Assembly: GCF_018446385.1 (NCBI RefSeq)
Contig: NC_055991.1
Location: forward strand, 119,641,794-119,705,793
Source of the DNA: Zingiber officinale
Taxonomy: Eukaryota > Streptophyta > Magnoliopsida > Zingiberales > Zingiberaceae
DNA length: 64,000 bases
Direction: 5' to 3'
Below are positions 9,600 to 21,339 of the stretch, in pieces. Position 1 is the first letter of the stretch; the number at the start of each line of letters is the position of its first letter. The notes below the pieces were generated by a model that was not told the origin of the DNA, ran no database searches, and saw only the letters and a program-made list of their open reading frames with translations. Position numbers and translations under genes: made by a program.

Positions 9600-9953
9600 A
9601 GAATCATCTTTCAAATCTGAGAACTCTGAGATTACTCACTCTGCTGCTCTACGCTCCAACGACGATCACAGAGCTCCGACGACACGATCCCGCTCTTTTA
9701 AATTCCTTGTCTATCGGTACAGCTTTATTTTTCTTTTCATTAGCATCTTTTTGTACTTAAATTGTAATTATCCGAATTACTAGTGAATTGCCCAACGAAA
9801 GTACTCAAGGAGTACGGGCCTTCGAGTAGGAGTCGTCACAGGCTCCGAACGAAGTAAAAAACACTGTGTCTACTTTACTTTTCCGCTGCGCTCATACTCG
9901 ATATTTTCGAATCGATATTCACCCCCTTCTATCGAATCTAACGGTCCAACAAG

Positions 9954-9965
9954 TGGTATCAGAGC
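9954..9965 (+). other. Primer-binding site (initiator tRNA-Met)
   Basis: TGGTATCAGAGC two bases after the 5' LTR end is complementary to the 3' end of plant initiator tRNA-Met, the standard primer for copia minus-strand synthesis. Confidence 0.9.
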
Positions 9966-10197
9966 AGGTACCGCTCTGATTTGGTGCAACCACCAATCAG
10001 ACTGGGGGTGAAATTTTTTCTTTCTTCAGTTTTACACTTAACTCCAAACTGGTTTATCATTTTTTTACATTTTTTTTGCAATTAAATCTAAATTGGTGCA
10101 ACACCAATCTAGATTTTTCTACTATTTTCTCTTCCCGCACTACTAATCCAAGACCAAGTCTTGGGATATTTTTCTTGGTTATTTACTTGTATACAGG

Positions 10198-11202
10198 ATG
10201 TCCCAACAAGAAGGATTCAGTACAGTACGACCTCCACTCTTCAACGGGGACGATTTTCCGTACTGGAAGAAGCGCATGGAGGTCTACCTCAAAACAGACT
10301 TCGACCAGTGGATGAGCGTTATGAGACCCTATAAAATTCCAGCTGATAACTCCGGGAATATACTGGATCCTGAACACTGGACAGCAGATTTGAAGAAGAA
10401 GGCATCAACAGAAAATAAAGCAATCAACACTCTACAGTGCGGATTAACAAGAGAAGAACTAAACAGAGTCGATCCACACAAAAATGCTAAAGAGCTGTGG
10501 GACAAATTGATCGAGCTGCACGAGGGAACGAGCGACGCCAAGGTAACCAAACGAGACCTGCTCTTAAATAAAATTTTTAATATAAAAATGCAGGAAGGTG
10601 AAACGGCGAATCAACTCCACGCGAGGATCAAGGACATCCTCAATGGGCTTCATGCGATAGGCCACCAGATGGAAAATAGAGACTTAATAAGGTACGCATT
10701 AAATGCTTTTCCACGTAATAGTTTGTGGGCATCAATCGTAGATGCCTACAAAATCTCTAAAAATCTTTCTAAATTAAAATTAGACGAGCTCTTCTGTGAA
10801 TTAGAATTACATGAACAAACTAATGCTAGAGCCGAGAAAGGTATAGCCTTATTTGCAGGTTCCTCCAAAGAAAAGAAGAGCAAACCTGAATATGAAGAAG
10901 ATTCCAACCAAGACTCCGAAGACAAAGAACACCTGGTGAACTTGGTAAGAAAAATGTTCACCAGGAGAAAAAGGAGTTTCAGCAAAAAAGACCTTCAAAA
11001 GATCAGTTCTCCCTCAGAACAAAAGAACGTGACTTGCTACGGCTGCAACAAAAAGGGACACTACAAGAACGAATGCCCAAGACAAACCGAAGCCAACCAA
11101 AAAGAAGGCCCTCAAAGCAACGTGGGACGACTCCTCGGACGAATCGGAGGAAGAAGAGCAGAAACATCAGAGCCACCTCGCACTGATGGCCCGCGAAGAT
11201 GA
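10198..11202 (+). pseudogene. Copia gag (334 codons open, then frameshifted)
   Basis: Structural Gag of the copia element. The ATG follows the leader and the start MSQQEGFSTVRPPLFNGDD is typical of the N-terminal plant copia gag domain (DUF4219-like). A UBN2-type gag region follows (about residues 60-215; 'KELWDKLIELHEGT', 'RYALNAFP'). A CCHC zinc knuckle CYGCNKKGHYKNEC lies at about residues 280-293 and would bind element RNA. Just after the knuckle the reading frame shifts by one (about 11075-11095): the expected continuation 'ALKATWDDSSDESEEE' is in the frame that opens at 11186. The long native Gag is therefore broken once. Confidence 0.85.
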
Positions 11203-11857
11203 AACAGAAGACGAGTCGGAAGATGAAGACAGGTCTGAACCCGAAACAAGCCACGAGTCCGTACTCGTTTCCGAAGGCCCGAATGAGGTAGATTTTAATT
11301 TAAACAAAAAAAATTTTAGAATTATTTCCTGTTTAAATAGTAAATTGATTAAACTAGAAAATGAAAACAAATCACTTCTTGAGGAAAATCAAAACCTCAA
11401 GGAACAAAAAGAAAATACAAATCCAACTCAAGATCTAACACTTGAGGAGGAAAATTTATCATTAAAAAATGAGATTAACAATTTAAAAGAAATGTTAGAA
11501 AAATTCACAACAAGATCACAAAATCTAGACTTAATCCTAAATAATCAAAAAGCATGCTATAATAAAACCGGACTAGGATATAAGTCGAATTCAAATAAAA
11601 CCTTCAAATCATTAATAACCCAATACAAATCAACCAATCTAGCTTGGGTTCCGAAAGCGTGCTTAACCACGCAAATAGGACTTAATCAATATTATATACC
11701 TAAAGAAAAAATACATTATGTAAAATCGAATAAACCAAACCAAAATCCAAAATACAAACCTAAATCAAAATTTAAACACTTTAAAAATCAACAAAATTAT
11801 CACCAAGTTAATCATAACTATAAAAGGAATCGACACAAACCTAAAACGAAAATTTAA
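11186..11857 (+). pseudogene. Copia gag C-terminal coiled-coil part, in shifted frame
   Basis: Same protein as the preceding gag but in the next frame. Starts acidic (about residues 2-30), then a Leu/Glu/Asn/Lys heptad region (about 50-115; 'SLLEENQNLKEQKENTN') predicts a coiled coil. It ends in a basic Lys/Asn/Gln-rich tail. The same acidic plus coiled-coil arrangement is found downstream of the zinc knuckle in the minus-strand copia gag remnants at 55920-57290 and 60836-61610. The apparent Met is internal to the original polyprotein; the frame stops at TAA 11855. Confidence 0.7.
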
Positions 11858-12354
11858 ATTAAATAATTCAGTGGGAGGCTCCAGAATAGCTGGCACCTCC
11901 AAAATTAACTAACCCGGCAGGGTAATTAGGATTAGTTAAAAAGAGACCAAGTTAAACTTGAATCATGGTACTGGTGAAGTTTTTGGATGATAGTACGTTA
12001 GGGAAGCTTGGGCATCGCATGTCTAGAAAGATATGGTTTCGATCTGGTGCATTTGGCCAAGTGGAACTGACCGAACCTACCCTTAAATGAACCCTAACCA
12101 GTTAGACCAAGATTTAGTACTATGCTTCGTGGATAGGACTATTCGGAAAACCTCGAAAGGTTGGTTACTTCTAATGACGTCCATGTGACTCACCAAGCTT
12201 AGAAGTTTATCCGAAGAATGTCTATTTGTGGAGACCAAAGCTAAATATAAATCTAACACAAGTTAAACCAAAACTCCATAAGTAAAAATCTAATTTCATC
12301 TCACAAAATCATAGGATTCCCTGATTGATAATATAGATCGGGTGAGATGAATAA

Positions 12355-12850
12355 GGTTTCAAAATTTTAATTTTAAACTTAAAAATTAATTTCAAAATTT
12401 TAATTTTAAACTTAAAAATTAATTTCAAAATTTTAAACTTAAAAATTAATTTCAAAACTTTAATTTTAAACTTAAAAATTAATTTTAAAATTTTAATTTT
12501 AAACTTAAAAATTAATTTCAAAAGTTTAATTTTAAACTTAAAAATTAATTTCAAAACTTTAATTTTAAACTTAAAAATTAATTTCAAAATTTTAAACTTA
12601 AAAATTAATTTCAAAATTTAAATTTTAAACTTAAAAATTAATTTCAAAACTTTAATTTTAAACTTAAAATTAATTTCAAAATTTTAATTTTAAGCTTAAA
12701 AATTAATTTCAAAATTTTAATTTTAAACTTAAAAATTAATTTCAAAACTTAAACTTAAAAATTAATTTCAAAATTTTAATTTTAAACTTAAAAATTAATT
12801 TCAAAACTTTAATTTTAAACTTATTAAGTAATTTCAAAATTCTAATTTCA
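12355..12850. repeat. AT-rich minisatellite inside the copia element, ~32-33-bp unit
   Basis: About 15 head-to-tail copies of a unit like AACTTAAAAATTAATTTCAAAA plus TTTTAATTTT, with small length changes. It occupies the space between gag and protease, where Gag-Pol should be continuous. The minus-strand ORF across it (repeating LKLIFKFKI) is purely a product of the repeat. Confidence 0.9.
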
Positions 12851-12958
12851 AACTTAAAACTCACTTTAATTTTTTTTTTAAAAAAAACTTAACTTAAATA
12901 ATATCTGCTCAAAAATAAAAAGACTAACTTTAAATCCTACTTACTGTAGGAAACCAAG

Positions 12959-13490
12959 TGGATTTTGGACAGTGGTTGCTCCAAACATATGACTAGAGAT
13001 CACACCAAATTCACTCAACTCACTTACAAAAGCTTAGGAACAGTTGCCTTTGGAAACAACGGCAAACTCAAGGTAATTGGTATAGGTAATATTGAATTAA
13101 AAATAGACTTTATAATTACAAATGTTTTACTTGTTGAAAATTTTAAATATAATCTTCTGAGTATAAGTCAATTGTGTGACACTAGGTATAAGGTTAAATT
13201 TCTATCCACAGAGTGTTTAATCAAACATCTAGATAATCCTACCATAAGCCTAAAAGGTTTTAGAAAAGACAACATCTATGCCATCAACTTAACCACTTCT
13301 TCCATTAAGTGTTATTTAACACAAAAAGAAGAAACTTGGTTATGACATAGGCGGATGTCTCACACCAACTTTAGAAATATAAGTAAACTAAATGGATTTG
13401 TGAGAGGCTTACCAAAATTACCTAACTTAGATTCAACCATATGTAATGCCTGCAACAAGGTAAACAAACTAAATCCACTCACAAACAAAC
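12959..13490 (+). pseudogene. Copia protease C-part and GAG-pre-integrase domain
   Basis: The copia aspartic protease active site appears as WILDSGCSKHMT (catalytic Asp at about 12968-12970), followed by typical protease sequence ('LLSISQLCD'). A GAG-pre-integrase zinc finger follows: expected LWHRRxxH is read here as L-stop-HRRMSH because TGG has become TGA (13343-13345). The partner cysteines lie in ICNACNK near 13440-13460. After about 13490 the frame shifts into that of the integrase. One nonsense change and one frameshift are enough to inactivate it. Confidence 0.8.
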
Positions 13491-15918
13491 AAATCAGCCA
13501 CAAACTAACTCAATATTAGAACTTCTACATTTAGACCTTTTTGACTCCCATGGAGTCAAATCTATAAATGGAAACTTATATTGTTTAGTAATTATAGATG
13601 ATTATTCTAGATTTACTTGGGTAAAATTCTTAAAATATAAAGATGAAACTTTTGAAATCTTTATAAACTTCTGCAAACAAATTGAAAACGAAAAAGATAT
13701 TAAAATTAAAAGAATTAGGAGTGACAATGGGGGAGAATTTAAAAATCATAATTTTAACAAATTCTGTCTTGAAAATGGCTACCATCACGAATTTACATGT
13801 CCTAAAACCCCCCAACAAAATGGAATTGTAGAAAGAAAAAATAGAACCTTACTAGAAGCCTCTAAATATTTCTGGGCAGAAGCTGTTAGCACAGCCTGCT
13901 ATGTGCAAAATAGAACAACATTAAATAAAAGACATAATAAAACCCTCCTTGAGATATTTTATAACAAACAACCCAACATAAAATATTTTAAAGTATTTGG
14001 GTGTCCAGCCTTCATCCTAAATACTAGAGAACATTTAGGAAAATTCACCTCTAAAGTAGAAAATGGAATTTTTGTAAGATATTCTCTAAACAGTAGGGGT
14101 TACAGAATATATAATAAAATTACGCTAAAAATCGAGGAAACCACAAATGTAAAATTTGAAGAAACCCAAGGACAAACTCAACTTCAACCTACTGAGATTA
14201 ATAATTCTGAAGAAACCAATCAATCCCTAGACTATGAAGAAGATGAACACACTCAAGAAAATGAACCCATTAGAACTATAAGAGTAAATCCTAACCATCC
14301 AACTGATCAAATAATTGGTGACCCAGACTTGAGAGTTCAAACCAGATCATCCTTTAGAAACCTAAGTCAAATTTCTCTAATTTCAAAAATTGAACCCAAA
14401 ACTGTGGATGAATCCCTACTAGACCCAGACTGGATTATAGCTATGCAAGAAGAACTAGCCCAATTTGAGCGTAATGAAGTTTGGGACCTAGTACCACCAC
14501 CTAAGAATAAGAAAATAATAGAAACAAAATGGGTATTCAGAAACAAATTAAGTGAAACTGGGGAAATTACTAGAAATAAAGCTAGGCTAGTTGCCAAAGG
14601 GTTTAGTCAGGTTGAAGGACTTGACTATGATGAAACCTATGCCCCAGTAGCCAGATTAGAATCCATTAGAATGTTACTAAGTTATGCAGCCCACAAGGGA
14701 TTTAAACTATACCAAATGGATGTTAAGTCTGCCTTTCTTAATGGACTAATTAAAGAAGAAGTTTATGTAGGTCAGCCTCCTGGGTTTGAAAGTCTAGAAC
14801 ACCCTGATTATGTTTTTAAGTTAAAGAAAGCGTTATATGGACTTAAACAAGCACCCAGGGCATGGTATGAAAGGTTAACATCGTACTTAACATCTAAAGG
14901 ATTCAACCAAGGTCAAATTGACCCAACCTTGTTTGTTAAATCATTAAATACAGACATATTTATTGCACAAATATACGTAGATGATATAATTTTTGGTTCA
15001 ACAAATTCAAAATTTTTAGAAAAATTTATTAATCTAATGGAAAAAGAATTTGAAATGAGCCTAGTAGGAAAATTAACTTATTTCTTAGGATTGCAAATCA
15101 AACAAACAAATGAAGGAAATTATATTTATCAACATAAATACACTAAAGACTTACTTAAAAAATTCGGAATGGAAAATACAAAAGAAATAAAAACACCTAT
15201 GGCAGTAAACACAATCATAAACAATGACCCAAGTGGAAAACCAGTTGACTTAAAATATTATAGGAGTGCAATAGGTAGCCTACTATACTTAACTGCAAGT
15301 CGACCTGATATTTTATTTGCAGTTAGTATGTGTGTTAGATACCAAACTTGTGCTAAGGAATCCCATCTGACACAAGTCAAAAGAATTTTTAGATACCTTA
15401 AGGGAACAACAAATGTAGAAATTTGGTATCCTAGGACAAATAATTTTGAACTAATAGGGTATTCTGACTCAGATTATGCTGGATGTAAATTAGACCGCAA
15501 AAGTACAAGTGGTGGATGCCAATTATTAGGTTCATCACTTGTCAGCTGGTTTAGTAGAAAGCAACATTGTGTTGCTTTATCTACAACTGAGTCAGAATAT
15601 ATAGCTATAGGCGAATGTGTTGCACAATTATTATGGATGATGCATACTCTAAAAGATTTCAACTTAAATATCACAAATGTAAAAGTATTAATTGACAATA
15701 TAAGTTCAATTAACTTAACCAAGAACCCTGTGCAGTATTCAAGAACCAAACATATTGAAATTAGGCACCACTTTATCAGGGATCATGTTACTAAAGGTGA
15801 TATTAAACTCAAATACATTGAGTCCAAATCAAATTTAGCTGACATTTTCACAAAACCACTCCCTGAAAGTGAATTTAGCAACTTACGTCGAAAATTAGGA
15901 ATGTGCTTAATAGACTAG
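13491..15918 (+). pseudogene. Copia integrase - reverse transcriptase - RNase H
   Basis: One open frame of about 800 codons. The integrase core has the D,D35E pattern: Asp in [10 protein letters not shown] near 13525, RSDNGGEF near 13720, and Glu in [11 protein letters not shown] near 13830. The RT domain ('EAPKNKK..W' region then [11 protein letters not shown], about 14580-15100) has catalytic YVDDIIFGS at about 14974-15000. RNase H follows with '[10 protein letters not shown]', '[10 protein letters not shown]' and 'STTESEY', and the polyprotein ends TKPLPESEF.. at a TAG (15916-15918). Together these enzymes copy the element RNA and insert the DNA. This frame itself is intact, but without in-frame gag and protease it is expressed only as part of a broken polyprotein. 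A GTG at 13903 is not a meaningful start. Confidence 0.9.
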
Positions 15919-17048
15919 GGTTTCTCAAATTTATTTTCAAAAATAATTGTTTTCAAATTATAAGTTAAAATTGTTTGTTTTCAAAACTTTCCATTTTTAG
16001 ATTTTCAAAAACAGTTTTGGCCTTAGACTAGCTTTGAATCCTTAGAAAGCATGTACCCATAGGACTAGTTTTTGAGCATCTCACCAACACCTTAGGCTTA
16101 CCTTGCTTGTGTTTGACAAACATAGAAAGGGGTGAGATGCATAGGCCAACTGTCTGGACTTAAGATGCTTATTTCAGTGCATCAACATAAGTCTGGACGT
16201 TAAATACAAATCAGACAGTAATCAGATTAAGATCATCAGTCAAGTCAAACACTGACTGCTTGTAATCACCTTAATCTGACTAACCAAGTGAAAGCTACTA
16301 TCTTCTGATAGTTAGTTAGTACCTAATTGGTTAGACAGCTGTTTAATGTTAAGTATCAAGTTCAGGGGGAGAAATTAATTAAAATTTTGTGTGTGTTTGA
16401 AAAATGCTTTTGTACATCTATTTTAAAACTAACTTATTTTTTAAAAAAAACACCAGTTTTCAAAAAGTTAAATTTAACTAAGTGTTTGAAAATTTGGAAG
16501 TTTAATCCCACCTAATTTTTAAACCTGATTTTAAAAGTTGAATATTGTAAATTTAAACTTATTCAGTTTTGTAACATATGCTTGAAAATTAAACTTTCTA
16601 AACTTAGCTGTGATCAAATTAGCCTTAAGTAAATATTACTTAAACTTGAAAAGTAAATTTGAAAAACCTGATTTGAAACATTTTACAAGCTTGAAAAGTT
16701 AAACTTGATTAATTTTAAAATTATACTTTTCAAAATTCAACTTGTCTCCCCCAAGTCAACTTGATTATTTTTAACTTAGTGTTAAAAAATTGTACTTTTA
16801 TCTTTGAATTTTGAACCAAACTTAGATATTTTTCAAAATTAGCTGTTTTTTATTTTGATTACCTTTTACAGTAACTCTACACTATGATTGTTTACCCTTG
16901 CTTATTTTTTTTATGAATGCCAAAGGGGGAGGGTTAGGTGGTTAAGTTAGAGCAACTAAAAGCAAACTTGAAAAACTAACTTAAAAACCTAATCATGCTT
17001 GATTTTTGCATATATTTATCACTAACTTAACCAGGTTGTCATTCCATC
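15919..17048 (+). other. Copia 3' untranslated region
   Basis: About 1.1 kb between the pol stop and the polypurine tract, AT-rich, with many TTTTCAAAA/AACTTGAAAA motifs and no credible ORF. No envelope-like gene is visible. Confidence 0.7.
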
Positions 17049-17062
17049 AAAAAGGGGGAGAT
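17049..17062 (+). other. Polypurine tract
   Basis: AAAAAGGGGGAGAT immediately before TGTTGG of the 3' LTR; the plus-strand primer of the copia element. Confidence 0.85.
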
Positions 17063-18131
17063 TGTTGGTGCGGTTAGCACTAACGGTCTAACTCAGATTT
17101 TGATGAATGACAAATCAGGTTAAGTTAGGTTCATCGTTATCTAACATTCTGATCGAGTGTGCAGGATAAGTCCAGACAGGTCGACGGGCTGACCGGATGT
17201 CTGGCACGAAGTCCAGCTTAGTCGACGGGCTGACCGGATAGCTGGCGAGAAGTCCAAGCGGGTCGACGGGCTGACCGGACGCTTGGCAAGAAATCCAGCT
17301 AGGTCGACGGGCTGACCGGATAGCTGGCGAGAAGTCCAGACGGGTCGAAGGGCTGACCGGACGTCTGGCAGGTAAGTGAGGTAAGTCACTAGAGGGGAGT
17401 GACTGCGAAGACGCGTTCCCGGGAAGGGGACATTAGGCGTCGATCCGGCTTAGATCCATTTCGGATGTCTAAGTCGAGATCGTGACTAGATTCCGGTCTC
17501 GGAAAGACGGAATCTAAGTCATACTATTTGTGCAAATTCATAAATGTGCTAACAATCTATTTTGCAGGATATATATTGCCTCGGACTAACTTTGTTTTGC
17601 AGGAAAAGGGGGTTTTCTGGAACAAGGTGGTCCGGGCGCCCGGAGGGGATCCGGGCGCCCGGAAAGCAAATTATATCCAGGCCAAGTCATCGCCACGTGG
17701 AGCATCTCGGTTTGAGCAGCTACGTCACATTCCAGGCGCCCGGAGCAACATATAAAAGAAGCCCCAGGCAGGAGCTTCAGAATCATCTTTCAAATCTGAG
17801 AACTCTGAGATTACTCACTTTGCTGCTCTACGCTCCAACGACGATCACAGAGCTCCGACGACACGATCCCGCTCTTTTAAATTCCTTGTCTGTCGGTACA
17901 GCTTTGTTTTTCTTTTCATTAGCATCTTTTTGTACTTAAATTGTAATTATCCGAATTGCTAGTGAATTGCCCAACGAAAGTACTCAAGGAGTACGGGCCT
18001 TCGAGTAGGAGTCGTCACAGGTTCCGAACGAAGTAAAAAATACTATGTCTACTTTACTTTTCCGCTGCGCTCATACTCGATATTTTCGAATTGATATTCA
18101 CCCCCCCTCTATCGAATCTAACGGTCCAACA
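17063..18131 (+). repeat. Copia 3' LTR (1069 bp)
   Basis: Near-identical to 8830-9951 but lacking about 53 bp of the GGGCGCCCGG-repeat region. It carries its own five-unit hairpin array (about 17169-17371). Followed by the target duplication GCAAC at 18132. Confidence 0.93.
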
Positions 18132-19450
18132 GCAACCACCTTTATCGTCGCCGACCTGGAGGTGAAGAAGAAGGCAGAGTTGGTCGCCTGCCTTAGACAA
18201 AATCATGATGTGTTCATCTGGTCGACACATGAGCTTCCCGGTATCTCCCTGAGTGTGGCTCAACACAAGCTTCATGTCCGACCTGACGCTCGACCGGTGA
18301 AGTTAAGAAAGAGGGACTTCAGCGCGGAGAAAAATTTGATCATTTGGGCAGAGATAGAGAAGTTGCTAGAGGCCAGCTATATTAGGGAAGTTCAATTCCC
18401 GAGCTGGCTAGCCAATGTCGTGTTAGTCTCCAAGCCAGGCAATAAATGACGGGTTTGCATCGACTTCTGCGATTTGAGCAAGGCGTGCTCAAAAGACTTC
18501 TATCCGTTACCAAGGATAGACCAGATGGTGGACTCCACGGCGGGCTGCGAGCTGATCTGCATGCTCGATGCATATCAAGGGTATCACCAAGTGTCGCTCG
18601 CTTAAGAAGACCAGGAGAAGGTCAGCTTTATTACGGCCGACGGAACATACTGCTACAACGTCATGCTGTTTAGACTCAAGAATGTTGGAGCCACTTACCA
18701 GAGGCTGATGAACAAGATGTTCTAACAGTAGATCAGTCGTAATATGGAGGTATACGTCGACAACATATTAATAAAATCCCTCCGAGCTGCTGACCTATGA
18801 ATAAATATCGAGGAGACCTGCTGAATGTTGAGGGCTTACAAAATAAAGTTGAACCCGAGCAAGTGTCTATTTGGCACAAAGAGTGACCGCTTCCTAGGTT
18901 ACATCGTCACCGAGTGGGGCATTGAAGCCAATCCAAGTAAAGTCAAAGCGTTGCAAGTCATGCCGCCGCCTCGAAACTTGAAGGAAGCTCAATGGTTGAT
19001 CGGTCGGATCACGACGCTGCTCAGATTCATATCCAAGTCGTCCGATCGGAGCCTGCCATTCTTTAAAGTGCTTCATCGAGCTACGAAATTCTAATGGGAC
19101 ACTGAGTGCAATCGGGCATTGGAAGAGCTCAAGGAATATCTTAACTTCTGCCTATATTAGCTAAGCCAATTGTTGGTGAGCCGCTTTGTATCTACTTATC
19201 ATCCAACGAGTATGTGGTTGGGTCGACTCTAGTTAGGCAGAACGGCTAAGAGCAACAACTTGTATATTTTTTAAGTCATATATTTAAGGATGGAGAGTCT
19301 CGTTACATCGGTCTGGAAAAATTAACTTATGCTTTAATTCTCGCCATTTGGAGGCTTCGTCTATATTTCCTCGCATACTCAATCATCGTGTTGACTAACA
19401 GCTCCTTGGGATGAGTTCTTCTCAACCTCGAGGCATCAGAAAGGCTAATC
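18132..19450 (+). pseudogene. Gypsy reverse transcriptase, degraded
   Basis: Resumes the gypsy polyprotein after the copia insertion. RT landmarks in order: 'EIEKLLEASYIREVQFPSWLANVVLV' (18355-18430), 'RVCIDFCDLSKAC' (18450-18490), 'YPLPRIDQMVD' (18500-18535), 'AYQGYHQV' (18570-18595), 'VGATYQRLMNKMF' (18688-18722) and EVYVDNILIKS (about 18747-18780). The active-site YVDD reads YVDN, so a catalytic Asp is changed. At least five in-frame TAA/TAG/TGA codons interrupt it (for example 18447, 18603, 18723, 18798). Downstream 'FLGYIVTEWGIEANPSKV' (near 18890-18945) is the conserved RT connection region. Confidence 0.8.
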
Positions 19451-19900
19451 AAATGAACGACCAAGATGAACGAATTTGGCATACAATATCAACCCCGAGC
19501 GACAATCAAGGCTCAGGCCTTGGAAGATTTCGTCATAGAGGTCCAGAGTGACAAATCGGAGGCAACGTGGAAGATATATGTTGAATGTTTGTCCACTCGG
19601 CAAGGTAGCGAAATCGACATATTGTTCATCTCATCACGAGAAGACCGGATGCAGCTTTCCGTTCGGATGGACTACAAAGCCACCAATAATGAAGCAGAAT
19701 ATGATGCATTGATAGTCAGCCTACAGGCAACCCGGTATCCTCATCCACTCGGACTCTCAGTTGATCGCTCAGCAGCTATCCGGGGCGTTCGAGATAAGCA
19801 ATGCTCGATCCAAGCTCTATACGGAGGCCTTCGAGAAGCTGAAAACTAACTTTCAAGAGGTCATTATACAAATATCCCTCGATCAGAGAACCAGGCGGCA
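19451..19900 (+). pseudogene. Gypsy RNase H, degraded
   Basis: The open piece from 19466 reads 'FGIQYQPRATIKAQALEDFV', the linker typical of Tat-type gypsy polyproteins, then an RNase H-like stretch ending 'DYKATNNEAEYDALI' near 19670-19715. That contains the conserved NNEAEY motif with its catalytic Glu. The frame breaks after about 19730. It would have removed the RNA strand during reverse transcription. Confidence 0.7.
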
Positions 19901-20089
19901 GATGAGTTGACAAAATTAACAAGTTCGTTATCACCGATCGTCATAGGGGAACCGATCGAACAAGTCTCGCTCGTGGCACACATTGACCGAATGGAAGGAA
20001 TGACCTTCCCGAACGACTGGAGGATGGCTTTGACAGAGTTTCTGTGATCGAGAGTTACATTTGTTGATTAGAATGAAGCTCGCTTGCTG

Positions 20090-21245
20090 AAGAAGAGGGT
20101 CGGACGGTTTACTTTGATCGGGGACTAGCTTTATAAGAGAGTCTTCTCCAGGCCCCTACTCAAATGTGTCGGATCGGAAGATATTGAATACATTCTACGG
20201 GAGGTACACCAGGGTTCTTGTGGAGGCCATCTGGGCGGTCATGCATTAGCTCGAAAGATACTCCTGGCCGGATATTTTTGGCCGACCCTCCAAGAAGATG
20301 TCGCTCGGACGATGGCCACTTGCTTGTCCTGCCAAAGTATCACAACCTTCCACACCGACCGACCGAGGAAATGAAGGCGCCCACGATATCTTGCCCGTTC
20401 GACCAATGGGGCATGTATATCGTTGGGTCATTCCCCATGGCGACCGGTCAACGAAAATTTCTACTTGTCGCGGTCGACTACTTCTTGAAGTAGGTGGAAG
20501 CCGAGCTGCTTGCAAGAATAACCGAGCATATGGTCATTAAGTTTGTTTGACAGAACATCATATGCCGGTTCGACATCCCATGCCGGCTCGTATAAGACAA
20601 TGGAAGACAGTTTGCTGGTCAGGGACTTAGAGAATGGTGCGAGATCTATGACATCCAACAGACCTTCACCTCTGTGGCCTACCCTCATGGTAACAGATAA
20701 CTCAAAGTCACCAATCGGGAGATCCTCAGGGTTCTATGCACTCGGCTCGACCACGTCGGAGGCAACTGGGTCTACGAGCTCCCCAGTGTGTTGTGGGCCC
20801 TTCGCATTACCCCGAAGGAGGCGACCGGCGTAACCCCCTTCCACTTGGTATACGGTGGTAAAACAGTCGTCCCCATGGAGGTCGGAGTAGAATCCGATCG
20901 AGTGTATTACTACGATGAGGGAAACACTGAACGGAGGCTCATAGAGCTCGACTTGGTGGACGAAATGCGGGCGAAGGCAGTTGTTCGACTAATGGCGTAC
21001 CGGCAATGGATGAAGCAGAACTATAATCAGAGGGTGATCCTGAGATCCTTCTAGGTCGACGATCTCGTATAGAAGGAAGTGAAGTCAGTCGATGACATCA
21101 CCAAGCTCGAAGCCCTATGGGCGAGACCTTTTAAGGTCATGCAAAAGCTCCATTTGGGTGCTTACTACATGGAGAATGAGGGGGGAAGGCAGCACGAGAG
21201 GCCGTGGAGCGCGAATCATCTCCAATCCTACAGGGTCGGATGAGA
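20090..21245 (+). pseudogene. Gypsy integrase and C-terminal domain, degraded
   Basis: An H2C2 zinc-binding module is readable at 20205-20340 ('HQGSCGGHLGGHALARKI..ATCLSC'). Core-domain fragments follow in different frames, for example 'FDQWGMYIVGSFP' near 20400 and 'LWALRITPKEATGVTPFHLVYG' near 20788-20855. A C-terminal stretch reads 'GAYYMENEGG..RPWSANHLQSY' near 21160-21230, typical of the end of plant gypsy pol. Multiple frameshifts; no function expected. Confidence 0.75.
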
Positions 21246-21339
21246 GGTGCGCGAGTGAATACATGTATTTTTGTATATCTCTTGAACGTAGGACAAAATA
21301 TGAAATAAAAATGAAGAATGTCACTCTTGAGATGCGTCT

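Larger units (their letters stand above)
8830..9951 (+). repeat. Copia 5' LTR (1122 bp)
   Basis: TGTTGGTGCGGTTAGC..AACGGTCCAACA. It contains a five-unit hairpin array (8936-9138), GGGCGCCCGG palindromes (about 9399-9563), a TATAAAA box (9572-9578) and, directly after it, the perfect inverted repeat GAAGCCCC-AGGCA-GGGGCTTC (9579-9599). The usual TTCACCCCC tract lies near the end. ORFs here, such as the one at 9295, are LTR sequence and not genes. Confidence 0.93.
8830..18131 (+). mobile_element. Nearly complete Ty1/copia LTR retrotransposon nested in the gypsy element (9302 bp)
   Basis: Paired LTRs 8830-9951 and 17063-18131, a perfect 5-bp target duplication GCAAC (8825-8829, 18132-18136), an initiator-tRNA-Met primer-binding site, a polypurine tract, and copia-order domains: gag with one zinc knuckle, protease, GAG-pre-integrase, integrase, RT, RNase H. 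The LTRs differ by a ~53-bp indel and roughly two dozen substitutions by eye, so insertion is fairly recent compared with the gypsy host. It is disabled by a gag frameshift, a TGG-to-TGA stop before the integrase zinc finger and a frameshift near 13490. The sub-lineage (SIRE-like versus another) was not resolved. Confidence 0.95.

Noticed and set aside
12309-12614. 101-codon minus-strand ORF of repeating Leu-Ile-Phe-Lys motifs
   Set aside because: Entirely generated by the AT-rich minisatellite on the non-coding strand of the copia element.
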